A stretch of DNA of 64,000 nt from positions 165,069-229,068 of the forward strand of contig NZ_LPNO01000035.1 in NCBI RefSeq assembly GCF_001952855.1, given 5' to 3'. A program made the translations under genes and the position numbers. Below the pieces are notes generated by a model that did not search any database, was not told where the DNA came from, and saw nothing but the letters and a program-made list of their open reading frames with translations. Numbering within the stretch: the stretch's first letter is position 1; each line of letters opens with the position of its first letter. Positions 1 to 8,748 of this stretch are shown piece after piece. Source of the stretch: Pseudomonas sp. ATCC PTA-122608. GTDB lineage: Bacteria; Pseudomonadota; Gammaproteobacteria; Pseudomonadales; Pseudomonadaceae.

Positions 1-1
1 G

Positions 2-334
2 CGGATTTTGATGGCAGGGATGACATTGGCTGTGCTGACACTGTCCACCAATGTGGCGTTGGCGGCGAAGCCATCCGATGAGACTCTCAGCTACTGTAAA
101 ACTCTTTCTGATATGGCCGGATCAATCATGAAGAGTCGTCAGGACGAAATGCCTATGGCTGAGATGATGAAGGTCATCTCAGGAGGAGAACCCGATCTTG
201 CTGCGCTAGGGGCAGTAATTACCAAGGATGCGTACAGCACATCGGCATTCCGTACTGAAGAAGACCGAAAAAGAGCGGTAAGCGAATTTAAAGAAAAGTG
301 GTTTTCGTTATGCGTGAAGACCAGAAATAAATGA
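2..334 (+). CDS. Small secreted protein, 5' end outside window
   Basis: The reading frame is open to the left edge, so the true start probably lies just outside the window. The visible part begins with a hydrophobic signal-peptide-like stretch ending in ALAA, followed by a mature part of about 85 residues with two cysteines (SYCKT and SLCVK) that could form a disulfide in the periplasm. No catalytic motif is recognised. A run of small secreted proteins and lipoproteins of unknown function follows. Function unknown; that it is a real gene is supported by the signal sequence and codon use. Confidence 0.6.
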   Translation, partial: RILMAGMTLAVLTLSTNVALAAKPSDETLSYCKTLSDMAGSIMKSRQDEMPMAEMMKVISGGEPDLAALGAVITKDAYSTSAFRTEEDRKRAVSEFKEKWFSLCVKTRNK

Positions 335-373
335 CAACTCAGCTCCGCACCGGACGTTTGTAGACGACCTGGT

Positions 374-787
374 TCAGCCACCTACATTGAAGCCTACTTT
401 CTCGCACTTTAGCCGAGCAAATGCTTTTGGGTTGCCACCCACACGAGCGCTATTGGTCTCCATTACTTGGTCGCCGCGCAGCATGAAAAACCACAGCTCC
501 TGGCCTGAATAGCCACCGTAAATATTCTTTGCATTCATGATGAGACATATCCCATACCCGAATCGAAGCCCAAAGATTCCGTTCCACATCGGAATAGGGT
601 CACCCAGAAACTGATACTTTGTTGAGTCGGGATCCGGCTGAGTCCGCGCCATATACGCCTTGATCGTGCGTTCATATTCGAAGGGATACGGGCCGTAGTC
701 CGGGTTTTCAAGCTGCTCTGGAGTGGGTTTGACGCACCCGGTGAGAAGAAGCGAGGCGGCGCAGGCCACAAGCAGTTTCTTAAGCAT
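374..787 (-). CDS. Hypothetical lipoprotein
   Basis: A 137-residue protein starting MLKKLLVACAASLLLTGC, a textbook lipoprotein signal with lipobox LTGC at residues 16-19. It is therefore probably membrane anchored. The start at 787 is preceded by a GAGAGGGA ribosome site; the frame continues upstream but without a comparable site. The mature part is rich in Tyr and Gly with no recognised domain. It points toward the secreted protein gene at the window edge (convergent). Confidence 0.72.
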   Translation of the reverse strand: MLKKLLVACAASLLLTGCVKPTPEQLENPDYGPYPFEYERTIKAYMARTQPDPDSTKYQFLGDPIPMWNGIFGLRFGYGICLIMNAKNIYGGYSGQELWFFMLRGDQVMETNSARVGGNPKAFARLKCEKVGFNVGG

Positions 788-989
788 GAGGTTCCCTCTC
801 TGGCTGATGCCGCACTTTACCACTCGTGGCGTACCGCCACCATTGGGGGCAGAGCGGCTCGGCAGGTCGCACAAAAAACCAGATTCCGTAAAGCTCTTCT
901 TGCTGAAGATGTCCAAATGCCATCATTTCGCTACAATGCGCGCCGGCTGAGCGTCAGCCCTGCCAATGAAGGCGCAACGGAGTGATGGT

Positions 990-1445
990 ATGAAGATGGG
1001 GAAGGTGGCGGGCGCCACGCTGCTTGCAGCAATGACAGTCTTGGGCGGATGCGCAAGCATCGTGAGCGATAGCAAGCCAAAGGTTGGGCTGTACAGCCTG
1101 CCGACAAATGCCAACTATGTCATCAAGGACAGCAAGGGAAGCGTACTGCTGAAGGGCGTCACTCCAGGCACGGCGCTTTTGGAGACGAGCCGAGGCTACT
1201 TTAAAAGCCAGAGCTATACCGTCACGTTCCAGAAGGACGGATACACAGAGACGACAGTTCCTCTGAAATCTACCGTTAGCGGCTGGTACTGGGGAAATTT
1301 GTTGATTGGCGGTTTGATCGGCATGCTGATCGTAGATCCGCTGACAGGTGCCATGTATACGCTGCCTGAAGACGCTACAGGAAACCTGTCGGCTGTTGCA
1401 TTACCTCAAGCCTCGTTGGAGCCATCACCAAGCGCGCCCCAGTAG
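990..1445 (+). CDS. Hypothetical lipoprotein with C-terminal membrane-like segment
   Basis: About 151 residues starting MKMGKVAGATLLAAMTVLGG then CAS, a lipoprotein signal with lipobox LGGC. The ATG at 990 has GGAG just upstream; an ATG at 966 is also possible. The middle resembles a small beta-domain (residues near VGLYSLP and YVIKDSKG, reminiscent of PEGA-type surface domains). A Gly-rich hydrophobic stretch WYWGNLLIGGLIGMLIVDPL sits near the C-terminus. No enzyme motif. It ends just before a strong terminator. Confidence 0.7.
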   Translation: MKMGKVAGATLLAAMTVLGGCASIVSDSKPKVGLYSLPTNANYVIKDSKGSVLLKGVTPGTALLETSRGYFKSQSYTVTFQKDGYTETTVPLKSTVSGWYWGNLLIGGLIGMLIVDPLTGAMYTLPEDATGNLSAVALPQASLEPSPSAPQ

Positions 1446-1460
1446 TTAAGATGTCACAAA

Positions 1461-1485
1461 GAAGCCCGCGCTTGGCGGGCTCTTC
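1461..1485 (+). terminator. Rho-independent terminator
   Basis: The stem AGCCCGC (1463-1469) pairs with GCGGGCT (1475-1481) around a 5-nt loop and is followed by CTTC. The placement, 16 nt after the lipoprotein stop codon, fits a transcript end. Confidence 0.7.
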
Positions 1486-1540
1486 GATTGAAGAGGCCTG
1501 TGGCTCGAGCTTCAGCCTCAATTTTCTACGAGGGATCGTT

Positions 1541-1943
1541 ATGCGGATTTTGATCGGAGCATTATTGCTCGTTGCCATGGGCGGGTGTTCCACATCGCCA
1601 ATCTCTGCCGAAAATGCAGACCCGGTGCCGTCCACACGGTTGTATGCGTTCACAGAGAACAATGCTGCTCAACTGGTGGTGACCAGGGACTCAGGCATCT
1701 ACGGATCCGAGATCCGGTTTATTTTGCACATTGATGGCAAGCCTTCTGCCGAGTTTCACCCGGGGGGGGGTGGCCAGGTTTGGGTTGACCCCGGGCAAGC
1801 ATATTCTCGGCGTTTCGAAATACATGATCTTCGGTACGTCAAGAATCATCGAGTCAGAAATTGATGTGAAACCGGGAGATCTGATTCGCCGTAGAATCTC
1901 CCAACATGGCAGCAGCTTTTCTTTCACGCCGACTGCCTACTAA
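1541..1943 (+). pseudogene. Lipoprotein gene with +1 frameshift in a 9-G run
   Basis: The ATG at 1541 opens a lipoprotein signal (MRILIGALLLVAMGGC) and an Ig-like beta-rich mature part. The frame runs into nine consecutive G bases (1762-1770). As written, translation continues about 30 more residues in the wrong frame to a stop at 1864. Removing one G joins it to the other frame and gives a continuous protein of about 133 residues (HPGGVARFGLTPGKHILGVS... to TPTAY) with a well-formed beta-strand pattern, ending at 1943. The intact frame is clearly the ancestral one. Whether this is a sequencing error, a true null allele or a phase-variable tract cannot be told from one sequence. Confidence 0.75.
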
Positions 1944-2001
1944 GCAAGTTCGCGACGTACGCAGTGCCCAGTCGATCCATTAACCGGGCAATCCCACCTG
2001 T

Positions 2002-3330
2002 TTAGAAGATATTCATCGGGTACTCGGTAATCAGCCGCGTCTGCACCAAATGCCCCCCGGTGGACGCATCACCATCGTGCCAAGCTTCCCGCAAGCGGAA
2101 GGACAGCTTCTTGGCCGGGCCACTCTGCACCACGTATTTCACTTCGGCGTCGGTTTCGTGTTCCTGGTCGTTGGCACCATAGAACCCGGTGTAGGCCGAA
2201 TTGCCGGGAGTATGCGTACCGTCGATGCCGGCACCGCGAATATGACGGGCCATGAAGCTCAGGCCGGGGGCGCCAAAGGTGCCCATGTCCAGGTCATAGC
2301 GCATCTGCCAGGACCGCTCGCCCGGGCCGTTGAAGTCGGAGTACTGCACGGAGTCGGCGAGGTTGATCGAGTTGCCGTAGCGGCCAGCACCGACACCAGC
2401 ATTGGTCTCCCCAAAGCCGACGTAGTCGAATGGCTCGTCACCATGAACCTTCTGTCCGGCCAGGGTGAAGGTCTGCGCGCCCAGGGTGTAGGCAGCCGCC
2501 AGCGAGGCGGCGGTGGTGTCGATGGTGCCGGCCTTGGCGCTGCCGTCGTCCAGTGTGCGATAGAGGTTGAAGTCCAGCGCGACGGATTGGTCATCGGTCA
2601 GTGGATGAACAAGGTTCAAGTTGGCGTAGTACTGGTTCCAGACATCTTCCAGATGCGCTCCGTACAGCGACGCGGTGAATTCCTTGCTGAACTGGTACTT
2701 GCCCCCCGCGAAGCTGGCCGACGACGCAGCCACACCTGCATAGCTGGCAAGAATGTCGCCACTGCGCGAGGTGGTGGTGTTACCGGTGCCGGAGGTGTAG
2801 TGACCGGCCTCCAGGTTCAGGCCGGTGATTTCATGGCTGTCGATCTGGAAGCCTGATGCGGTCTGGGGCATCAGGTAGTTATCGGCGGTGGCAAACACTG
2901 GCGACGTGGGTTGCAAGTCGCCGATCTTGAGTGTGGTGTTGGAGACACGGAACTTGATGTCTCCGCCGGCCTTCGCATAGCCTCGATCCGGATTGCCATT
3001 GGCGTCGGAGGGTATGGTCGGGCCGCCGGCACGGTCGGTGTCCCCGTCGATGCGCAATGCCAGGTCGGCAAACGCATCGATGCCGATGCCGATGGTGCCT
3101 TGGGTGAAGCCCGAGCTGTAGGTTGCCATCAGCGCCTGGCTCCAGTCACGGGTGTGGGCGCTGCTTCCGTTCTGGTTCCAGAACACGTTGCGGTTGAGGA
3201 TATTCAAACTGCTGTCCGCGACGAAGCCCTTGGAGTCGGACTGATCGCTGGCGTAGCTCATGGCCGGCAAGGCAAATGCCAGCGCCACTGCCAAGGTATT
3301 GAGCTGAAGTAACGGTTGACGTTTTTTCAT
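2002..3330 (-). CDS. OprD-family outer-membrane porin
   Basis: A 442-residue protein with a signal peptide ending MSYAS and the typical length and alternating beta-strand pattern of the Pseudomonas OprD/Opd specific porins. These are monomeric 18-strand barrels that take up basic amino acids, small carboxylates or sugars. Family marks seen: the early FVADSSLNILNRN motif, RDWSQALMATYSSGFTQGT, and DVWNQYYANLNL in the middle. AGGAG precedes the ATG. The substrate cannot be assigned from sequence alone. It is a single gene, with the upstream gene ending in a terminator. Confidence 0.92.
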   Translation of the reverse strand: MKKRQPLLQLNTLAVALAFALPAMSYASDQSDSKGFVADSSLNILNRNVFWNQNGSSAHTRDWSQALMATYSSGFTQGTIGIGIDAFADLALRIDGDTDRAGGPTIPSDANGNPDRGYAKAGGDIKFRVSNTTLKIGDLQPTSPVFATADNYLMPQTASGFQIDSHEITGLNLEAGHYTSGTGNTTTSRSGDILASYAGVAASSASFAGGKYQFSKEFTASLYGAHLEDVWNQYYANLNLVHPLTDDQSVALDFNLYRTLDDGSAKAGTIDTTAASLAAAYTLGAQTFTLAGQKVHGDEPFDYVGFGETNAGVGAGRYGNSINLADSVQYSDFNGPGERSWQMRYDLDMGTFGAPGLSFMARHIRGAGIDGTHTPGNSAYTGFYGANDQEHETDAEVKYVVQSGPAKKLSFRLREAWHDGDASTGGHLVQTRLITEYPMNIF

Positions 3331-3446
3331 TATTTTTTGCTCCTGTGCACGAGTTCGTGTTGGAGCATTAAGGCGACAGCCCAGGCCATCAACAAATGAA
3401 ACTGGATGAATGTTTTGATATCCCTTTTACTGAATTCCAGGCAAAG

Positions 3447-3476
3447 AAAAGCCCGCGATGGGGAGTGCGGGCTTGA
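3447..3476 (-). terminator. Terminator of the small gene at 3564-3818
   Basis: AAGCCCGC (3449-3456) pairs with GCGGGCTT (3467-3474). Read on the minus strand the hairpin is followed by TTTTC, so it ends transcripts arriving from the small upstream gene before the porin promoter. Confidence 0.65.
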
Positions 3477-3563
3477 AGGTGTTCACTTAGGAGCTGGGGT
3501 AACCATAAGCGCTCGACTGTGAAAGGGATGTGAAAGGTTGTTGGTTGCGTAGCGCATTGACCG

Positions 3564-3818
3564 CTATTGATCCTCCCCCCGCACAATCCTTCCCGCCTTC
3601 ACCTCATCCGCGTACCCGCTGAACTTTTCCTGCTGAGCCGCGAGCAGGGCGCCCATCTTCATGAGGGCGACAGCTTCGTCGGGTGATTTGGCGACCCCGG
3701 CGATACTGGCCAGCTCATTGACCGACCAGGCGATAACGGCCATCGCATCTTCGAGGTCGTAGAACAGCTCCTGCTGTGCGGTCCTTGGGCCGTCGAGCAT
3801 TTCCATCAGTTCTGCCAT
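3564..3818 (-). CDS. Small conserved-type hypothetical protein
   Basis: 84 residues, mostly helical, no signal peptide and no cysteine. It begins MAELMEMLDGPRTAQQELFYDLEDAM and ends in a charged tail. A GGAG lies about 12 nt upstream; internal ATGs at residues 4 and 6 are alternatives. Its own terminator follows. No domain is recognised, and function is unknown. Confidence 0.6.
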   Translation of the reverse strand: MAELMEMLDGPRTAQQELFYDLEDAMAVIAWSVNELASIAGVAKSPDEAVALMKMGALLAAQQEKFSGYADEVKAGRIVRGEDQ

Positions 3819-3858
3819 TTACCCGTGCTCTCCAAAGAAGTGGTTCAGTGCCATCAGC

Positions 3859-4851
<993 letters not shown>

Positions 4852-4877
4852 TGTATTTCCTCATTTCGATAAAAAGG

Positions 4878-4899
4878 GATATCGCGAAATCTCGATATC
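4878..4899. promoter_or_regulatory. Palindromic operator upstream of the oxidoreductase
   Basis: GATATCG-N8-CGATATC, a perfect 7-bp inverted repeat, lies in the 61-nt gap between the ArsR gene and the oxidoreductase. The same ATATCG-N8-CGATAT pattern is found before the ArsR gene, so both are inferred binding sites for that repressor. Confidence 0.72.
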
Positions 4900-4912
4900 A
4901 TGGGGCGAAAAT

Positions 4913-5215
4913 TTACAGCTCTTTCCCCATGACCTCGGCAAGCATGCTGATGGTTGCTTCATTGCGCTTGTAGTAGGTCCACTGGCCGATACGCCGGACT
5001 TCCACCAGGCCCACTCGCTGCAGGGTTGCAAGGTAACTGGACACCGTCGACTGCGAGAGTCCGATACCTTCTTGGATGCTGCTGACACACACACCCACCG
5101 TGTGAACGTCACCTTCATCTTGAGGCGGGAAGTTCTTTTCGGGATCTTTCAAACCTTTCAGGATTTCGAGGCGTGTCTGGTTTGAGAGTGCTTTGAATAT
5201 TTCGAGTAAGTCCAT
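4913..5215 (-). CDS. ArsR-family transcriptional regulator
   Basis: A 100-residue winged-helix repressor. It opens DLLEIFKALSNQTRLEILKG, the typical ArsR first helix. The recognition helix region is GLSQSTVSSYLATLQRVGLV, and the wing is VEVRRIGQWTYYKRN. The usual CxC metal site is absent; single cysteines (VGVCVSS) leave redox or small-molecule sensing open. The start at 5215 has no clear ribosome site and may be nearly leaderless. It is followed by the oxidoreductase gene it probably controls. Confidence 0.87.
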   Translation of the reverse strand: MDLLEIFKALSNQTRLEILKGLKDPEKNFPPQDEGDVHTVGVCVSSIQEGIGLSQSTVSSYLATLQRVGLVEVRRIGQWTYYKRNEATISMLAEVMGKEL

Positions 5216-5223
5216 GGCGCGAT

Positions 5224-5245
5224 CATATCGAGAATTACCGATATG
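5224..5245. promoter_or_regulatory. Palindromic operator upstream of arsR-type gene
   Basis: CATATCG-N8-CGATATG lies 9 nt upstream of the regulator start. It shares the half-sites ATATCG/CGATAT and the 8-nt spacer with the site before the oxidoreductase, which indicates autoregulation by the same dimer. Confidence 0.72.
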
Positions 5246-5269
5246 TCAATGTGCAGGTCTGTGTCATTG

Positions 5270-5638
5270 CTACCATTTCGCCGTAAACCAATACCTGGCG
5301 AGCTTTACCTGGTTCCTGAGACCTGACTGACCTTTGATGCACATGTCTTCCATTTCTTCGGCGGACTTAGGAGGACCTTTCTTCACGCTAGGCTTCAGGC
5401 CATCTTGATAGGTTGGGCCAAACTCCGCAGAGGACTCTGAAAGGAGTCGAATCGCTTTGGCGTAGTCGTCTTCAAGATCCTGGGGCAGGGTGCCGCAAGC
5501 TGTTTTAGTGCGCTGATAAACCTGCCCCCACATGAAGCCCGATTTGTCAGGGGTGTTGAGATCCGAATAGGTATCGGCGGCTACGGGAGCGCAGATAAAA
5601 ATCAGCGCCATTGCAGCCATTGACGTTTGCGTGAGCAT
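5270..5638 (-). CDS. Secreted hypothetical protein
   Basis: 122 residues with a signal peptide (MLTQTSMAAMALIFICAPVA, cleavage near VAAD) and two further cysteines (TACGT, DMCIK) compatible with a periplasmic disulfide. A basic C-terminus ends YWFTAKW. No domain is recognised. It is convergent with nothing and sits alone between the ArsR operator and a 200-nt gap. Confidence 0.6.
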   Translation of the reverse strand: MLTQTSMAAMALIFICAPVAADTYSDLNTPDKSGFMWGQVYQRTKTACGTLPQDLEDDYAKAIRLLSESSAEFGPTYQDGLKPSVKKGPPKSAEEMEDMCIKGQSGLRNQVKLARYWFTAKW

Positions 5639-5842
5639 CGCGAGTCAGCCCTTCCTTGCTTGCTTGAGGCGCACACAAATACCGGCAACCCGTCAGCATT
5701 TCAAGTCCTGTCCAAGCGAGCCCCCGTCTTTCTCTGAAGCAGAAATTACCCCCACCGTTCGTCCATTGCCCGGCACTCGCGAGCCCGCACCGTTTCTCAT
5801 GTTCAAGCACGGACATCCCGCGCGCCAGAACGGAGAGCCAGC

Positions 5843-6040
5843 ATGGAAATTGACGAGAAGGCCCCTGGAAACGTATCCCAGCAGGGCGTAACCCGTGGTA
5901 CAGACAATGAAACCGGGCATGATCCTCGGCGCGATCAACCTGAAGTACCTCTACCACCGGACGACGACGCCCCTCTGGAAGAGGATATGTCGGATGTAGA
6001 CGCCGCCGATTCTGTCGCAAGCGAACACCCCGACAACTGA
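5843..6040 (+). CDS. Small acidic hydrophilic protein
   Basis: 65 residues, strongly acidic and Pro/Asp-rich (PLPPDDDAPLEEDMSDVDAA), with no hydrophobic segment and probably intrinsically disordered. GGAG precedes the ATG by 8 nt, and a clean terminator follows the stop codon. These two signals are the main evidence that it is a gene. Function unknown. Confidence 0.6.
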   Translation: MEIDEKAPGNVSQQGVTRGTDNETGHDPRRDQPEVPLPPDDDAPLEEDMSDVDAADSVASEHPDN

Positions 6041-6049
6041 CAAATCCGA

Positions 6050-6082
6050 ACAAGCCCGACGCACATTGCGCCGGGCTTTTCG
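6050..6082 (+). terminator. Rho-independent terminator
   Basis: AAGCCCG (6052-6058) pairs with CGGGCTT (6072-6078), extended by GCGC/GC pairs inside and followed by TTTC. It ends the small acidic protein transcript, and it may also serve the fasciclin gene arriving from the other side. Confidence 0.7.
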
Positions 6083-6096
6083 GTGTCGAGCGGCGA

Positions 6097-6657
6097 TTAC
6101 GGCATCAGCACCGAATCAACCACATGAATCACGCCGTTGGACTGCATCACATCCGCAATGCTGATGCTGGCCTTGCCACCCTTGGCATCCACCACCCACA
6201 GCTTGCCGTCGTGCAGCTTGATCGTCAGCGATTCCCCCTGCACGGTTTTCAATATCACCATGCCGCCGTTCTTCTTGGCCTCGGCCATCAGTTGCGCAGA
6301 GGTATGGGTGCCAGGCACCACGTGGTAGGTCAGGATTTTCGTCAGGTCGGCTTTGTGCTCAGGTTTCACCAGCGTATCCACGGTGCCTGCCGGGAGTTTG
6401 GCGAAGGCTTCGTTGGTCGGTGCGAATACGGTGAACGGGCCTTTGCTGTTAAGGGTATCAACCAGTCCGGCTGCCTTGACCGCCGCCACCAGAGTGGTGT
6501 GGTCCTTTGAGTTGACGGCGTTTTCGACGATGGTTTTCGTCGGATACATCGCCGCACCGCCCACCATCACGGTGTCGGCGGCAATGCTGAGGGTGGTTGT
6601 GATGGAGAGGATCGTGAAGCAGGCGACGGCAGCAATTTTTTTGTAGAAAGCATGCAT
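6097..6657 (-). CDS. Fasciclin (FAS1) domain protein, secreted
   Basis: About 186 residues with a signal peptide (MHAFYKKIAAVACFTILSIT...) and one FAS1 domain. Domain marks: the start TIVENAVNSKDHTTLVAAV, the H1 motif FTVFAPTNEAFAKLP, the H2-like region LTYHVVPG, and the closing GVIHVVDSVLMP. Single-FAS1 bacterial proteins are exported and thought to act in adhesion or envelope stress. The ATG at 6657 is chosen over an upstream in-frame start because AGGAGA precedes it and the signal peptide begins there. Confidence 0.9.
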   Translation of the reverse strand: MHAFYKKIAAVACFTILSITTTLSIAADTVMVGGAAMYPTKTIVENAVNSKDHTTLVAAVKAAGLVDTLNSKGPFTVFAPTNEAFAKLPAGTVDTLVKPEHKADLTKILTYHVVPGTHTSAQLMAEAKKNGGMVILKTVQGESLTIKLHDGKLWVVDAKGGKASISIADVMQSNGVIHVVDSVLMP

Positions 6658-6842
6658 GATGTATCTCCTGGGTTCGTGTGCCCTCCAGATGAGGGTATGG
6701 AATCTACGTACCAAGGAGCAAAGTGGATGCATGCCTCGAAAAATTATTCGTTTGGGCGTCCCGTCGCACTTTTTCCCGATCTCCTGCTCTATCTCTGTCC
6801 CGACCACACTAATTCCCGGCGTGGACAGAAGACCCAGACCTG

Positions 6843-7598
6843 ATGCCGATGGATCGCACGTTACCTGTTTTTATCACTCGATGGATGCGCCAGCCGCTGT
6901 GGCTCGCTGCGGTTTTGATGCTTTGCGCCAACGGTTGCAGCCAGCAGATGGGGCGCGATATTGCCACGCAGTTCAGCAACGGCAAGCCCGACGAGTTCTT
7001 CCAGACCAGCGTCGATCGCATGGCCACCCTGAGCATGCGCGACAACCTGCAAAGCCTGTATTTGCTGATGAGCAAACTCTACCTGCGCAACCCCAACCAG
7101 TGGCGCCAATCGGGTTACCCGGACGCTGTGACCGCCGCCCGGCAAATCCGCCAGGCCATCGAACTTCGCCAGCCGCTGCCCGCCCTTGGCGACCGCCGTG
7201 ACCTGGCGGCGCTAAGCTATTCCCTGAGCCCGGAATTCCGCGGCGACCGTGTGGGCGCCTTCATCTACGCGATCGGCAGCATGCTGGTGACGGCACACGG
7301 TGGGCGCACCGAGTTTTATATAACGGACTCGATCAACCCCCAGTTCGTCAGCAATGCCGCGCGCAATATCGAGAAGGCCACCTGGCTGCTCAGCCAGCGC
7401 CAGGACGCCAATGGCTCGCTGTTGCTGTTCTCCAACGAGATCTCGGAGGCGGGCAGCAACCTCAGTTTTGCTGTCGAATTCGGCAAGATCGTCGCGCGCC
7501 TCGACCTGTTGACCCAGATGCAAGACGAGCGCTACCGGCGCATCGGTCTCAACTATGCGCAAAGCTTGCTGCTGATGAACTTCCTGCCGGTGCAGTAA
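6843..7598 (+). CDS. Hypothetical lipoprotein
   Basis: 251 residues. After a short positively charged lead comes a hydrophobic core and the lipobox-like LCANGC, so it is probably an outer- or inner-membrane lipoprotein. The mature part is helical, with DNLQSLYLLMSKLYLRNPNQW and a long Arg/Ala-rich middle. No enzyme motif is recognised. The stop is 13 nt from the convergent xylH stop, with no obvious terminator between them. Confidence 0.75.
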   Translation: MPMDRTLPVFITRWMRQPLWLAAVLMLCANGCSQQMGRDIATQFSNGKPDEFFQTSVDRMATLSMRDNLQSLYLLMSKLYLRNPNQWRQSGYPDAVTAARQIRQAIELRQPLPALGDRRDLAALSYSLSPEFRGDRVGAFIYAIGSMLVTAHGGRTEFYITDSINPQFVSNAARNIEKATWLLSQRQDANGSLLLFSNEISEAGSNLSFAVEFGKIVARLDLLTQMQDERYRRIGLNYAQSLLLMNFLPVQ

Positions 7599-7611
7599 CC
7601 GGCTGGCGCCC

Positions 7612-8748
7612 TCAGCGCCGCCCGGTCCGCGTACTCACATCCACCCACACCGCCAGCACCAGAATGCTGCCCTTGACGATCATCTGCCAGTAGCTGTCGA
7701 CATCGAGCATCGACATGCCGTTGTCCAGGCTGCTGATCACCAGCGCGCCGAGCAGGGCGCCGTACACCGTGCCCGAACCGCCACGCATCGATGTGCCGCC
7801 AATGAAACATGCCGCGATGGCATCCAGTTCGCCCATGTTGCCCGCCGAAGGTGAACCGGCCGCCAGGCGCGCGGTGTTGACCAGCCCGGCGAGGGCGCAC
7901 ATCACGCCCATGATCCCGAAGATCCACAGCTTGACCGCCTGCACGTTGATCCCGGACAGGCGCGTGGCTTCCATGTTGCTGCCCACCGAGTAGATGCGGC
8001 GGCCGAACACGGTCTGGCTGGTGACGTAACTGAACACCCCCAGCAGCACCAACAGAAGCAGCACTGGCACGGGAATCCCGTCGTAGCTGTTGAGGGTGTA
8101 GACGAAGCCGGCCAGCACGAAACCGATCAGCACCACACGCACGCTGTCCCGCAGCATCGACGGCAGTGCCAGCCCGTGCAGGGCGCGGTTGTGGCGTTGG
8201 CGCCAGGTCAGGAACACCGTCAGCCCGAACAGCAATACGCCGAGAATCACCCCGACCACCGTCGGCAAATAGCCCTGGCCGATGTACACGAGTTCCGGCG
8301 ACACCGGCGCAATCGTGGTGCCGCCGGTAATGCCCAGCAGCACCCCGCGAAACGCCAGCATGCCGCCCAGGCCGACGATGAACGAAGGGATGCGCAGGTA
8401 CGCGGTCATGTAGCCGTTGCCCAGGCCAATCAGCAAGCCGCAGAGGGCGACGATGGCCAGGTTGAGCGGCAGCGGAACGTGATAGACCACATCCAGAATC
8501 GCCGCGACACCGCCGAGCAAACCGAGCATCGAGCCCACCGAAAGGTCGATCTCGCCGCTGATGATCACCAGCACCATGCCGCACGCCAGAATGCCGGTGA
8601 TGGACATCTGCCGCAGCAGGTTCGACAGGTTGCGCGGGGTCAGGAAACCGCCTTCGGTCTGCCAGCTGAAAAACACCCAGATCAGCACCACGGCGATCAA
8701 CAGGGCGAGCATTTTGTAGCGGGTGAAAAGCTGTTTGACCTGGTTCAT
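7612..8748 (-). CDS. xylH: Xylose ABC transporter permease
   Basis: 378 residues, very hydrophobic with about ten membrane segments, of the carbohydrate-uptake-type-2 permease family. Family signature seen: ACGMVLVIISGEIDLSVGSM and the EAA-like GSNMEATRLSGINVQAVKL. It starts immediately after the xylG stop (TAA followed directly by ATG), so the two are translationally linked. With XylF and XylG it forms the high-affinity xylose importer; the assignment as XylH rests on the neighbouring xylose isomerase and XylR. Confidence 0.93.
   Translation of the reverse strand: MNQVKQLFTRYKMLALLIAVVLIWVFFSWQTEGGFLTPRNLSNLLRQMSITGILACGMVLVIISGEIDLSVGSMLGLLGGVAAILDVVYHVPLPLNLAIVALCGLLIGLGNGYMTAYLRIPSFIVGLGGMLAFRGVLLGITGGTTIAPVSPELVYIGQGYLPTVVGVILGVLLFGLTVFLTWRQRHNRALHGLALPSMLRDSVRVVLIGFVLAGFVYTLNSYDGIPVPVLLLLVLLGVFSYVTSQTVFGRRIYSVGSNMEATRLSGINVQAVKLWIFGIMGVMCALAGLVNTARLAAGSPSAGNMGELDAIAACFIGGTSMRGGSGTVYGALLGALVISSLDNGMSMLDVDSYWQMIVKGSILVLAVWVDVSTRTGRR

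Noticed and set aside
2050..2856. Plus-strand open frame of 268 codons opposite the OprD porin
   Set aside because: It is antisense to a clear porin gene, with no signal or domain and biased composition.
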